Assembly: GCF_000938255.1 (NCBI RefSeq)
Contig: NZ_JYMR01000001.1
Coordinates: 124,001 to 188,000, forward strand
Length of the DNA: 64,000 bases
Direction of reading: 5' to 3'
Source of the DNA: Bradyrhizobium sp. LTSP849
Lineage (GTDB): Bacteria; Pseudomonadota; Alphaproteobacteria; Rhizobiales; Xanthobacteraceae
The notes below the pieces were generated by a model that was given only the letters and a program-made list of their open reading frames with translations, had not been told where the DNA came from and searched no databases. The number at the start of each line of letters is the position of its first letter. Position 1 is the first letter of the stretch. The translations under genes and the position numbers were made by a program. Below, piece after piece: positions 1 to 9,975 of the stretch.

Positions 1-1899
<1,899 letters not shown>

Positions 1900-2277
1900 C
1901 CATTGCTCCTAAACGCGCTTCATGCAGAAGGCTCACTGGCCCGCCCGCGTGAAATCACTTGAACCTGTTGCTCGACGCTCTCGCTTCGTCAGATCGCGAC
2001 ACGGAAAGGGCGGCGCACCCATCTCTCGCCACCCCGACCTTTCTCTCGCCGGATTTGCCTAACGCTTCGTGAGCCTCTTTGTCGCAGCGGATGCAGGTGA
2101 AGTGCCAACAGATATTGCGCGGATTCATTCCTGACGCGTCTGTTCTGCCTGCGGCCGCCTGGGGGCCAAAGTGCTACAAGACCGTTAAGCCTCGATTAAC
2201 CCTGTTTTTGCCGCCAAACCTTGGATTTGGCGAGTCTTTTAGCGGTTCCGACCCCGGCCGTCCGCATGATTCTTTCA
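1900..2277. other. dnaG-rpoD intergenic region
   Basis: 378 bases between the dnaG stop and the rpoD start. No coding frame or strong hairpin terminator is evident. Its length suggests that rpoD has its own promoter here in addition to read-through from dnaG, but I could not pick out a convincing -35/-10 pair. Confidence 0.5.
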
Positions 2278-4296
2278 TCACACGCTCTTCTGGAATCGGC
2301 CCGACAGCTCGCCAAAACCCTCGATCAGGGCCTCGGTGCCGTCGACCTCGGCCAGTCGGGCCTTGATGTCACGCAGCCACGCCATATTGGCCTCGCTGGG
2401 GTCCTCCCCCAAGGCCAGCTCGGCGTCTTTCAACTCTCTAAGTAGTGAATGGTACTGCCGATGCAAGGCAACGAGCTGGTGCCAGGTGGAGAGAACGTCG
2501 TCCCGGGCTGCGCCCTCGCGGGCGCCCCACACTGCCGCGGTCGTGATACCGCCCTCAACCCTTTGAAGAAGCTGTAAAAATCCCCCTTTCTCGATGTCGG
2601 ATCGCATCTTCTCGGCCTGCTCGCCGGGGTCCGGCGAGTGGTGATGATCGTTGGCGAAAGCCGCGATGATCCCGGCCCTGAGCTTGTGGGCCTCGGGGTG
2701 GGCGAACTCCAGGGCAGCCACCTCCTCGAGGTGATCATCCAGCAGCCAGGGGTGGTTGATCAGGCTTTGCAGGATCAGGGCCTCGCGCCGGGAAATGGCG
2801 CTGCGCTGCCCCCGCATGATCGGACTTGATGCCAGTTGCGGGCTCGCCGCCTGGTAGGGGCCGGAGGGGAGCTGGATCGGCCCCGGCGCACCGCGGCGGC
2901 CTCCACCAAACCCCTGGCCGCCGAATCGATTCGGCTGCCCCCCGCCCCTCGGCTGGAATTGGCGCCCGGCCTGACCAGGACGGAAATTGCCGCGGCCGGC
3001 AAAGCCGCCGCGCCCGCTATCGGGGGCAAAGGCGCGCAGAAGCCGCTCGGCGAGATCCTGGCGATAATAGCGCCGGACCACCTCGTCGCGAATGCCGTTG
3101 GAGAGCTCCTTGATGCGCGCCTCCAGCGCGGCGCGGCGCTCGGGGGTGGCAAAGTTGCCGCCTTCGAGCTCGCGCGACCAGATCATGTCGGCGAGCGGAC
3201 GTGCCGCCGCGATCACCTCCTCGATCGCGCCACGGCCGCCGGAGCGCGCGAGATCGTCGGGGTCCTGCCCTTCCGGCAGCAGTGCGAAGCGCAGGCTTTT
3301 TCCGGGTGCGAGAAACGGCAGCGCGAGATCGGCGGCGCGATACGCCGCCTTCTGTCCGGCGCGGTCGCCGTCAAAGCAGAGGATCGGCTCGTCCGCCATC
3401 TTCCAGAGCAGCGCGAGCTGGTTTTCGGTCAGCGCAGTGCCGAGCGGCGCGACGGCGCCTGCAAAACCCGCGGTGACCATGGCGATGACGTCGACATAGC
3501 CTTCGACCACGATCAGCGCGCTGCCGTCATGAGTCGCCTTGCGTGCCGTCTGGTGGTTGTAGAGATTGTCGCCCTTGTGGAAGAGCGGCGTCTCCGGCGA
3601 GTTCAAATATTTCGCCGGAACGTCCTTCTCCAGCGCGCGTCCGCCGAAGGCGATGACGCGGCCGCGCAGATCCGTGATCGGAAACATCACGCGATCGCGG
3701 AAGCGATCGTAGGGCACGGGGATGTCGTCGCCGGCAACGAGCATGCCGGTCTCGACCATGTCCTCGACGGAGACGCCGAGCTTGCCGAGATGCTCCTTCA
3801 GCGCGAAGCGCTCGGGCGGCGGTGGCGCGTAGCCGAGGCGGAACTGCAATTGCGTCGCCGGCGAGATCGCGCGGTCTGCAAGATAGCCGCGCGCCTTGGC
3901 GCCGACGCGCGATGCCAGCGTCTCGGCAAAGAACTTTGCCGCAAGCTCCATGACGTCATGCAGCGTGCGACGCCGCTGCTCATGCCGCGCCGCATCCGGC
4001 GTCACCGCCGGCAGCGGCAGCCCCGCCATGTTGGCAAGCCGCTCGACCGCCTCGGCAAACGGCAGGCCATCGGTCTCCATCACGAAGTTGATGATGTCGC
4101 CGTGTTTGCCGGAGGAGAAGTCGTGGTAAAAACCCTTCTGGTCGTTGACGTAGAAGGACGGCGTCTTCTCCTGCTGGAACGGCGACAGCCCCTTCCACTC
4201 CCGCCCCGCCTTCTTCAGCTTGACGCGCTTGCCCACGACTTCGGAGACCGAAAGCCGGGCACGCAGCTCGTCGAGGAATTGGGGCGTGAAGCGCAT
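2278..4296 (-). CDS. dnaG: DNA primase DnaG with degenerate zinc-finger ligands
   Basis: Synthesises RNA primers at the replication fork. The 672 residues show the N-terminal zinc-binding-type domain (about 1-100), the RNA-polymerase/TOPRIM core (about 120-370, with VVEGYVD and CFDGDRAG for metal binding), a Gly/Arg/Gln-rich linker (about 425-480) and a C-terminal helicase-interaction domain. The N-terminal domain keeps the fold signature (EKTPSFYVND, YHDFSSGKHGD), but the four expected metal ligands (Cys, His, Cys, Cys in E. coli) are Ser38, Gln41, Asp59 and Ser62, so zinc is probably not bound. From memory, other alphaproteobacterial primases share this. rpoD follows 378 bases downstream. 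Confidence 0.97.
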   Translation of the reverse strand: MRFTPQFLDELRARLSVSEVVGKRVKLKKAGREWKGLSPFQQEKTPSFYVNDQKGFYHDFSSGKHGDIINFVMETDGLPFAEAVERLANMAGLPLPAVTPDAARHEQRRRTLHDVMELAAKFFAETLASRVGAKARGYLADRAISPATQLQFRLGYAPPPPERFALKEHLGKLGVSVEDMVETGMLVAGDDIPVPYDRFRDRVMFPITDLRGRVIAFGGRALEKDVPAKYLNSPETPLFHKGDNLYNHQTARKATHDGSALIVVEGYVDVIAMVTAGFAGAVAPLGTALTENQLALLWKMADEPILCFDGDRAGQKAAYRAADLALPFLAPGKSLRFALLPEGQDPDDLARSGGRGAIEEVIAAARPLADMIWSRELEGGNFATPERRAALEARIKELSNGIRDEVVRRYYRQDLAERLLRAFAPDSGRGGFAGRGNFRPGQAGRQFQPRGGGQPNRFGGQGFGGGRRGAPGPIQLPSGPYQAASPQLASSPIMRGQRSAISRREALILQSLINHPWLLDDHLEEVAALEFAHPEAHKLRAGIIAAFANDHHHSPDPGEQAEKMRSDIEKGGFLQLLQRVEGGITTAAVWGAREGAARDDVLSTWHQLVALHRQYHSLLRELKDAELALGEDPSEANMAWLRDIKARLAEVDGTEALIEGFGELSGRFQKSV

Positions 4297-4388
4297 GGCG
4301 CGATGAAACTCTCTTGGCTTGGCCGCAAGCAGCGCCCCTCACCAGAGAGGCAAACTCTTGCCTTGCTTCAATCGCTCATTTAATGTTC

Positions 4389-4446
4389 TTGATATGTTCC
4401 GTCCATATCCACAGGCTTGATATTCCTGGAATACGATTGTATATAC
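4389..4446 (+). promoter_or_regulatory. brnTA promoter and candidate BrnA operator
   Basis: A sigma-70-like promoter is visible: TTGATA at 4417-4422, 17 bases, then TATATA at 4440-4445. The brnT ATG at 4457 is only 11 bases beyond the -10, so the transcript has a very short leader. Just upstream are perfect inverted arms GATATG (4391-4396) and CATATC (4404-4409) seven bases apart, and a second ATATC/GATAT pair that overlaps the -35. BrnA antitoxins autoregulate their operons, so these are plausible operators; that is inference. Confidence 0.55.
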
Positions 4447-4456
4447 AGAGAAATTG

Positions 4457-4774
4457 ATGTCCGACTTTGGCCTCCTCACGCCTGTGGGCTTCGAATGGGA
4501 CGAGGGGAAGAGTCGGGCCAATCTGATCAAGCACGGTATCAGCTTCGACGACGCCAGTCAGATTTTCTACGGACCGGTCGTCGCAAAGAAATCAAACCGC
4601 AACAACGAGGAACGGTGGATCGCGATCGGAGAATTCAAGGATCGAATTCTGACGGTGATTTTTACCCGCCGAAACGAAGCGATCCGCATCATTTCAGCGC
4701 GACGTCCGAGGCCAGATGAAAAAAGAGCATATCGTGAAGCGTCGATGGGGCGATCGCCGCAAGGGAAACACTGA
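4457..4774 (+). CDS. brnT: BrnT-family toxin (DUF497)
   Basis: Type II toxin. Family members are RelE-like ribonucleases that block translation and are neutralised by BrnA. The family pattern is present: FEWDEGKSRANLIKHGISF near the N-terminus, then RWIAIGEF, and IRIISARRPRPDEKRAYRE at the C-terminus. The start is taken at the ATG of 4457; an in-frame TTG precedes it directly at 4454. The last 59 bases overlap brnA. The translated length of about 105 is slightly above the usual 90-100, owing to a tail after the REAS segment. It lies 160 bases from the divergently read dnaG. Confidence 0.9.
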   Translation: MSDFGLLTPVGFEWDEGKSRANLIKHGISFDDASQIFYGPVVAKKSNRNNEERWIAIGEFKDRILTVIFTRRNEAIRIISARRPRPDEKRAYREASMGRSPQGKH

Positions 4775-5033
4775 TTGGGCCCGTGTCGATGCGATGACGG
4801 ACGAGGAGTTGGAAGCCTCGATCGCAAATGATCCCGACTGGGCAGAGTTCAAGGACATCGATTGGTCGGACGCCGTGCTCGTGATGCCCCCCAGGAAAAA
4901 GGCCATCTCCATCCGGCTCGACGAGGACGTGCTCGCTTTCTTCAAGCGCGAGGGTGAGGGCTATCAGCGGCGCATGAATGCCGTGCTGCGCTCCTACATG
5001 CAGCAGAAGTCGAAGCCAAAGAAGCGGGCCTGA
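4716..5033 (+). CDS. brnA: BrnA-family antitoxin
   Basis: Antitoxin partner of the preceding BrnT. The 105 residues have an acidic N-terminal half (MTDEELEASIANDPDW, the toxin-binding type of segment) and a C-terminal ribbon-helix-helix-like DNA-binding part (KKAISIRLDEDVLAFFKRE, then YQRRMNAVLRSYM). Its ATG lies within the 3' end of brnT, so the two are translationally coupled. The protein should bind the promoter region at about 4389-4446 and repress the operon, as known for the family. The C-terminus is lysine-rich. Confidence 0.9.
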   Translation: MKKEHIVKRRWGDRRKGNTDWARVDAMTDEELEASIANDPDWAEFKDIDWSDAVLVMPPRKKAISIRLDEDVLAFFKREGEGYQRRMNAVLRSYMQQKSKPKKRA

Positions 5034-5102
5034 TCCGGGGAAATCTTCGGAGGCTCATGACAGAGACCTTGAACCCAGCCCGGTTCCACGCTTCCATGGG
5101 CC

Positions 5103-5666
5103 ATGTTCAGGACGTTTCGAGGTGGCCAGAGCGGGGGCTGGCGTGTGACCTCGGTTTCGCCCGTGACGGGCGAGCCCCTGCCTTTCATGCCGGCGCTGTC
5201 GGTGATCGACGGCAATGCCGTCTCTTTGCCACTGGTGCCCTCGCGCAATGCGTGGCGGCTGGTGGGCGCCCCGAGCTCGCTTCGCTACACCGAGCGCGCC
5301 GAGAAGCAGCAGCTCACCGCGGTGCAGGCCGGGCTCGGCCGGCTCGAGGCCACCTGCGCGGCGCTGATCCCGATCCGCAAGTCGCAGGCCTGGTGGGAGC
5401 TGACGCAGGAAGAGCGACGCAGGATCTTTGAGGACAAGTCGCACCACATCGCCAGCAGCCTGCGCTTCCTGCCCGCGATCGCGCGGCAGCTCTATCACTG
5501 CCGCGATCTCGGCGAGCCCTTCGACTTCCTGACCTGGTTCGAGTTCGCACCCGCGCATGCCTCACTGTTCGAGGAGCTGGTGGCGATGCTGCGGCGGACC
5601 GAGGAATGGACTTATGTCGAGCGTGAGGTCGATGTCCGCGTGGTCAAGGAAGTGCTGTCGGCTTAG
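5103..5666 (+). CDS. cld: Chlorite dismutase, short dimeric type
   Basis: Haem protein converting chlorite to chloride and dioxygen. The 187-residue length is that of the short, dimeric lineage known from Nitrobacter winogradskyi, whose sequence as I recall it matches closely over most of the length. The segment KSHHIASSLRFLPAIARQ holds the expected proximal haem ligand His115 and, 13 residues on, the distal Arg128 that marks active enzymes and is absent from HemQ-like relatives. RKSQAWWE and EPFDFLTWFEFAP are also family signatures. No signal peptide is seen, so it is cytosolic. Its stop overlaps the stop of the convergent next gene by four bases. Confidence 0.9.
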   Translation: MFRTFRGGQSGGWRVTSVSPVTGEPLPFMPALSVIDGNAVSLPLVPSRNAWRLVGAPSSLRYTERAEKQQLTAVQAGLGRLEATCAALIPIRKSQAWWELTQEERRRIFEDKSHHIASSLRFLPAIARQLYHCRDLGEPFDFLTWFEFAPAHASLFEELVAMLRRTEEWTYVEREVDVRVVKEVLSA

Positions 5667-6061
5667 TGCTCCAGGAAGCGGCCCGACTCGATGATGGGCA
5701 GATCAGTGACCGGCCAGTTGTAAATGTAGGTCCAGGCCTTCTCGATGGCGCCATCCAGACGCGTCACGTCGATCAGCTTGCGCAGATATTCGGTCGGCTC
5801 CGGAAAGCCTTCGCCGCAGGCCTCGTACATGTCGAGCTCACTCAGGAGCTCCTCGGGCGCACGGAGCTGAAAAAGCTCGCCGTGAACGAGATCGGACGGC
5901 GCGTCCGACAGCAGCAATCCCGGATAATGCTTCACCAGCACGAGCCTGCCGCGACAGGTCGCGTCACCCAAACAATCCGCATGGCCCGCGAGCAGCCGCG
6001 CCATCGGATGGTCGAAGCCGCGCATCAGGGTGCCGTAGACGAAGAGACGATCGGAGGTCAT
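5663..6061 (-). CDS. Gamma-glutamylcyclotransferase / AIG2-like family protein
   Basis: A 132-residue member of the GGCT-like (AIG2, YtfP) fold family. The start has the diagnostic LFVYGTLMRGFDHP, the loop that binds the gamma-glutamyl moiety, and an acidic EELLSELDMYEAC region follows that would carry the catalytic Glu. The family includes enzymes releasing 5-oxoproline from gamma-glutamyl compounds, but the substrate cannot be read from sequence. Convergent with and overlapping the chlorite dismutase gene by four bases; the association is probably not functional. Confidence 0.82.
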   Translation of the reverse strand: MTSDRLFVYGTLMRGFDHPMARLLAGHADCLGDATCRGRLVLVKHYPGLLLSDAPSDLVHGELFQLRAPEELLSELDMYEACGEGFPEPTEYLRKLIDVTRLDGAIEKAWTYIYNWPVTDLPIIESGRFLEH

Positions 6062-6110
6062 GGAGGTGTCTATAGCCGCGAATTTTGCGGAGCGACAGCG
6101 CTACACCTCA

Positions 6111-6255
6111 CCGTCGTCCCGGCGAAGGCCGGGACCCATAATCACAGGGAGCAGTTTGACGAAGACTGGCAGTGAAAGAGCTCTACCGCGGTATTAACAC
6201 CGCGCTTAACCGAGAGATCACGCGATATGGGTCCCGGCCTTCGCCGGGACGACGG
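6111..6255. repeat. Inverted pair of palindromic intergenic repeats
   Basis: A 30-base unit at 6111-6140 returns as an exact reverse complement at 6226-6255. Each arm is itself a hairpin (GTCCCGGC, loop GAAG, GCCGGGAC). The 85 bases between have no gene. It lies between the starts/ends of 6061 and 6287 and looks like a REP/BIME-type element. Confidence 0.9.
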
Positions 6256-6286
6256 CGGAGAGGCGTGTTGAGCGCTGACCAACACC

Positions 6287-7102
6287 TCACCCCGCCTTCG
6301 CCACCTCGTCGCTCACCACTTCGAATTTCTTCAATTCCATCCGGCCAAAGCTGGTCGACAGCGCGACGTCGGCGGCGTCGCGGCCCGTTCCCATCAGGAT
6401 GCGGCCCTTGCGGGGGACGTTGTGGCGGGCGTCGAAAGTGAACCATTTGCCGGAGAGCCAGACCTGAAACCATCCGGAAAAATCCATCGGAGACGGATCC
6501 GGCGGAATGCCGATATCACCCATATAGCCGGTGCAGTAGCGCGCCGGAATGCCCATGCAGCGGCAGAACGTCAACGCGAGATGCGCGAAGTCGCGGCAGA
6601 CGCCGGTCTTCTGCTCGTAGACGTCGTGCGCCGACTTCATGTGATGGGCATGCTCGTAGCCGAACGCGACGTGCTTATGCACGAACTCGGTGATCGCGCA
6701 GACTCGCTTCCAGCCCGGCTCCGTCTTGGCGAACAGCGACCAGGCGATGTCGGTGAGCTTGTCGGTCTCGCAGTAACGGCTCGGCATCAAATAGAGCATC
6801 AACTCGTTCGGCAGCTGCTCGATCGGGAGTTGCTGCGCGCCCGGCATCACCTCGTCCGGCAGGCCGGTGTCACGCACCCGCGCGCGGCCCTTCAGCGTCA
6901 CGCCGCCGGCCGGCGCGACGAGGCGACCGCACACATTACCAAAACCGTCGTGATAGAAGCGGATGGGAACGTCGGGCTCCGCGACCACCGTCTCCTTGCC
7001 GATGATGTCGGCCTGCCGCGAGGGGTGGATGTTGAGCATGATCACCATCGGTGTCGGCTGCGCTGCCGCGTAGGTGATCTCGAAGCCGACCTTGATCTCC
7101 AT
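6287..7102 (-). CDS. Transglutaminase-like protein lacking the catalytic His
   Basis: The 271-residue protein has an N-terminal beta domain followed by a transglutaminase-like core. The nucleophile region is present (TGVCRDFAHLALTFCR) and so is the Asp region (FTFDARHNVPRKGR). The segment where papain-like transglutaminases carry His reads MDFSGWFQVWL, with Ser at that position. The neighbour at 7103-8014 retains the full triad, so this copy may have another chemistry or a binding role; many COG1305 proteins show the same pattern. The ATG at 7102 directly follows the upstream gene's TAG, implying translational coupling. Confidence 0.85.
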   Translation of the reverse strand: MEIKVGFEITYAAAQPTPMVIMLNIHPSRQADIIGKETVVAEPDVPIRFYHDGFGNVCGRLVAPAGGVTLKGRARVRDTGLPDEVMPGAQQLPIEQLPNELMLYLMPSRYCETDKLTDIAWSLFAKTEPGWKRVCAITEFVHKHVAFGYEHAHHMKSAHDVYEQKTGVCRDFAHLALTFCRCMGIPARYCTGYMGDIGIPPDPSPMDFSGWFQVWLSGKWFTFDARHNVPRKGRILMGTGRDAADVALSTSFGRMELKKFEVVSDEVAKAG

Positions 7103-8014
7103 CTACAAAACCTCTGCCTCCATCTCCTGGTCGCTGTCCTGGTCGTCGGAGACCACCTTGATGTTCACGTCCATGGCCTCGAAGGCATCCCCTGGGCCGA
7201 TATAGACGCCGTACAGCGGGATCGCCTGGCGCGGATCGCGGGCGACCGCGACACGGATCAGGTCGCGGGTGCCGACGATGCCGTTGGTCGGGTCGAACTC
7301 GATCCAGCCCGCGCTCGGCAAATAGACCTGCACCCAGGCGTGCGTCGAGCCACCGCCGACGTGATGTTCCTCGATATCCTCCGGCACGAAGATGTAGCCG
7401 GAGACGAATCGCGCCGCGAAGCCGAGATGGCGCAGCGCTTCGATCATAAACAGCGCATAGTCCCGACAAGTTCCCGTGCCCGACTGCAAAGTGTCGAGTG
7501 GATGCTGCGTGCCCGGCTCATGGCGCTTGCGGTATTTGAACTGCTCGCGGATGCCGTGGGTGATGCCGCTGAGGATCTTGAAGGTCGGCGACGGCGAGTC
7601 TTCATCGAGGAAGCCGCGCGCCCACTCCGCGATCTCGTCGTTGGGATCGGCATATTGCGGCGTGATGTACTGGACGAGATCCGGAAACTCCTCGTCGTCA
7701 TAGACGAAGGGATAGAAAAAGGCGGGATCGTCCGGTGTCAGCGCGAACTCCTCCACCGGATTGTGTTCGACGGTGACGTGCCAGTCGAAGGTCAGCGTGT
7801 CCGCACGCTCGTCGAAAGTCGCGATCGCGACCGAATTGCCGAACACGTCGTGGATCCAGCGCAGCGACATCGGCGTCGGCGAGATATCGAGCTGAGAGTC
7901 GAGCACGCGCAGATCATGCCCGTCGCGCGGACGCAGCATGATCCTGTGCTCGCCGAACGCCACCGGGCGGTTGTAACGATATTCGGTCTTGTGATGAATC
8001 GTCAGTAGCGGCAT
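7103..8014 (-). CDS. Transglutaminase-like cysteine protease family protein
   Basis: A 303-residue COG1305-type protein: a family N-terminal domain (MPLLTIHHKTEYRYNRPV, EHRIMLRPRD) and a transglutaminase core with the complete triad, Cys in SGTGTCRDYALFMIEA, His in GGSTHAWVQVYLP and Asp in WIEFDPTNG. The start is placed at the ATG of 8014 because family members begin with this segment; the frame is open further upstream to a TTG at 8101. Members are often encoded with circularly permuted ATP-grasp and alpha-E proteins, which are absent here. The second transglutaminase-like gene follows with no gap. Confidence 0.88.
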   Translation of the reverse strand: MPLLTIHHKTEYRYNRPVAFGEHRIMLRPRDGHDLRVLDSQLDISPTPMSLRWIHDVFGNSVAIATFDERADTLTFDWHVTVEHNPVEEFALTPDDPAFFYPFVYDDEEFPDLVQYITPQYADPNDEIAEWARGFLDEDSPSPTFKILSGITHGIREQFKYRKRHEPGTQHPLDTLQSGTGTCRDYALFMIEALRHLGFAARFVSGYIFVPEDIEEHHVGGGSTHAWVQVYLPSAGWIEFDPTNGIVGTRDLIRVAVARDPRQAIPLYGVYIGPGDAFEAMDVNIKVVSDDQDSDQEMEAEVL

Positions 8015-8106
8015 CGTCGGGCGATCATGGTCATTTTGGACAGGGCAATCTATACCGATTCCTGCCCAATTTTCGGGGTCGACTGCTTTTTCCATAGGCA
8101 ATCAGG

Positions 8107-8913
8107 ATGGCTTTAGACACAGCTGAGGCGGCCGATCAACTCCTCGGCAAGGGCGACATGCCGCCAGTGCATGAGGTGAATGCAGGGGGAGCATCGCCCT
8201 TCCTGCTCACCTCAGATCATTACGGGCGGATCCTGCCGCACGCGCTCGGCGATCTCGGCGTCGCCGAGAGCGAACTGACGCGGCACATCGCCTGGGATAT
8301 CGGCATTGCCGGTGTCGCCGAGCAGCTCTCAGAGCTGCTCAATGCGCATCTGGTCGCGCAGCGCTATTCGCGGCTGGTGATCGACTGCAACCGCCCGCCC
8401 GGCGCGGTGAGCTCGATCCCGGTGATGTCCGAGGCAACGTCGGTCCCGCGCAACGAGGGAATTTCGGAGCAGGAGCGTGAGGCACGGCGGCGCGAGATTT
8501 TCGAGCCTTATCATCACCGCATCGATGCCGTGATCGACGACCGCGTGCATGCGAAGCGGCCAACGGTGCTGGTGTCGCTGCACAGTTTTACGCCGATCTA
8601 TGCCGGCGTCGCGCGGCCCTGGCACATCGGCGCGCTCTACAACCGCGACACGGTGCTGCCGCGGCTCCTGCTGAAGCATCTCCACGCCGAGAGCGACTTG
8701 GTCGTCGGCGACAACGAGCCCTACGCGGTGAGCGACCTCACCGACTACACCATCCCCGTGCACGGCGAGGCGCGCGGCCTGATCAACACCGGCATCGAGA
8801 TCCGCCAGGATTTGATCGGCGATCAATCCGGCCAGCAGCAATGGGCCGAGCGGCTGGCGCGGATTTTTGCTGAGATCGAGGGGGAGTTGCGGGCGGAGAG
8901 GTTGGTCGACTAA
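8107..8913 (+). CDS. N-formylglutamate amidohydrolase family protein
   Basis: A 268-residue member of the N-formylglutamate amidohydrolase (HutG2-like) family, zinc hydrolases that release formate or cleave related N-acyl amino acids. Recognisable stretches are LLTSDHYGRILP, RLVIDCNRPPG, VLVSLHSFTPIY, and GDNEPYAVSDLTDYTIPVHG with TGIEIRQDL, the family's metal and substrate segments. No hut genes are nearby, so a role in histidine breakdown is not supported by context. It is divergent from the transglutaminase pair and its stop overlaps the stop of the next, convergent gene by four bases. Confidence 0.88.
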   Translation: MALDTAEAADQLLGKGDMPPVHEVNAGGASPFLLTSDHYGRILPHALGDLGVAESELTRHIAWDIGIAGVAEQLSELLNAHLVAQRYSRLVIDCNRPPGAVSSIPVMSEATSVPRNEGISEQEREARRREIFEPYHHRIDAVIDDRVHAKRPTVLVSLHSFTPIYAGVARPWHIGALYNRDTVLPRLLLKHLHAESDLVVGDNEPYAVSDLTDYTIPVHGEARGLINTGIEIRQDLIGDQSGQQQWAERLARIFAEIEGELRAERLVD

Positions 8914-9893
8914 CCGCCGCGCGTCGCGACGAACAGGGCCAGCGCGGCGAAGATCGCGGCGATGCCCCACAGCACGTAGGCAATGCGGCCGTCGCCGCGT
9001 GCGTCGAGCGTGGCCTCGGCCGGATTGTCCGGATTGACGTGAACCTCAACGCTGGCGCCATCCTGATAGCGCGACATCAGCTTCTCCAGCATCTTGTTGG
9101 AGGCCGACGGTGTACCGGCTGCCACTCGCGCGCATTCATTGGTGTAGCGGACATCCCGGTAGTTATAGGTGTAGGTCACTCGCTTGCCGAACATCTCGAC
9201 GCCACGGCCTCCGCCCGGCTCGCTCGCCTCGTGATATTCCTCCATCTCCGACAGCTTGATCGTACCCGGCACCACCGGCCAGCGCGTCGCCATCGACGTC
9301 TGCCGCCGCACGGCAAACCCCATCAGTCCAATGACGAGGCCAAAGGCACCGAAGCCGACGACCAGGCCAGCGAGATCGGGACGCGCGATGTGATGCGCAA
9401 GATAGGCGTAGCTCTGGTTGAGGCCGAAGGCAGAGCCGAAAATGATGGCAATCACAATTGCCGTGCCGATACCGAGACAGCCCCACAGGCCTTTGGGCAG
9501 ATCACGCTCGAGCACGGCCTGATCGGGATGGCGCGGATTGTAGTAGACGGTGACAATGCTGCCGGCGGGATATTTCGCGAGCTGCTCGGCCACCTGGAAA
9601 TTGCCGAGGTCCTCGCCGATCGAGATGCGGTTGCAGCGAAGCTTCCGGCCAGCGACCGAATATTCGTAGGTCACGTTCGCAAAATTGCGGCTCTCGAGGC
9701 GATAGCCCTCCTCGCGCTCGTCATCGGACACCCTGACCTCGCGCACCTCGGCGACTGAGGTGACCGCCTTGCCTTGTGCTTGCGGCCAGCTCCGCGCCTC
9801 GCGGGCCTGCCAGGTCTTCACGATGGCCGCAATCAGGATGAGTCCGAGCGGTGCGAGCAGCATCGCATAGACGAACCAGGGCAAATCGGGCAC
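8910..9893 (-). CDS. DUF3592 membrane protein with two repeats
   Basis: Membrane protein of about 327 residues. It begins with a transmembrane helix (YAMLLAPLGLILIAAIV), then a DUF3592-type soluble domain (NVTYEYSVAGRKLRCNRI, VTVYYNPRHPDQAVLE), two central helices, a second copy of the domain (VTYTYNYRDVRYTNE, VEVHVNPDNPAEATLD) and a C-terminal helix. I prefer the GTG at 9893, six bases after AAGGA; the longer frame opens with a TTG at 9953 that lacks a ribosome site and adds a basic, atypical tail. Function unknown. Confidence 0.8.
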   Translation of the reverse strand: MPDLPWFVYAMLLAPLGLILIAAIVKTWQAREARSWPQAQGKAVTSVAEVREVRVSDDEREEGYRLESRNFANVTYEYSVAGRKLRCNRISIGEDLGNFQVAEQLAKYPAGSIVTVYYNPRHPDQAVLERDLPKGLWGCLGIGTAIVIAIIFGSAFGLNQSYAYLAHHIARPDLAGLVVGFGAFGLVIGLMGFAVRRQTSMATRWPVVPGTIKLSEMEEYHEASEPGGGRGVEMFGKRVTYTYNYRDVRYTNECARVAAGTPSASNKMLEKLMSRYQDGASVEVHVNPDNPAEATLDARGDGRIAYVLWGIAAIFAALALFVATRGG

Positions 9894-9975
9894 GGCAAAT
9901 CCTTCGTCAGCGGCAATGCCCGGTTGGACGCGTCGCCGCCGAGAAAGGTTCAACCCGAAGCGAGGTGAAAGCGGG

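Noticed and set aside
5103..5666. HemQ-type coproheme decarboxylase
   Set aside because: Length, haem-site Arg128 and overall match favour the short dimeric chlorite dismutase; HemQ proteins are longer and lack this Arg.
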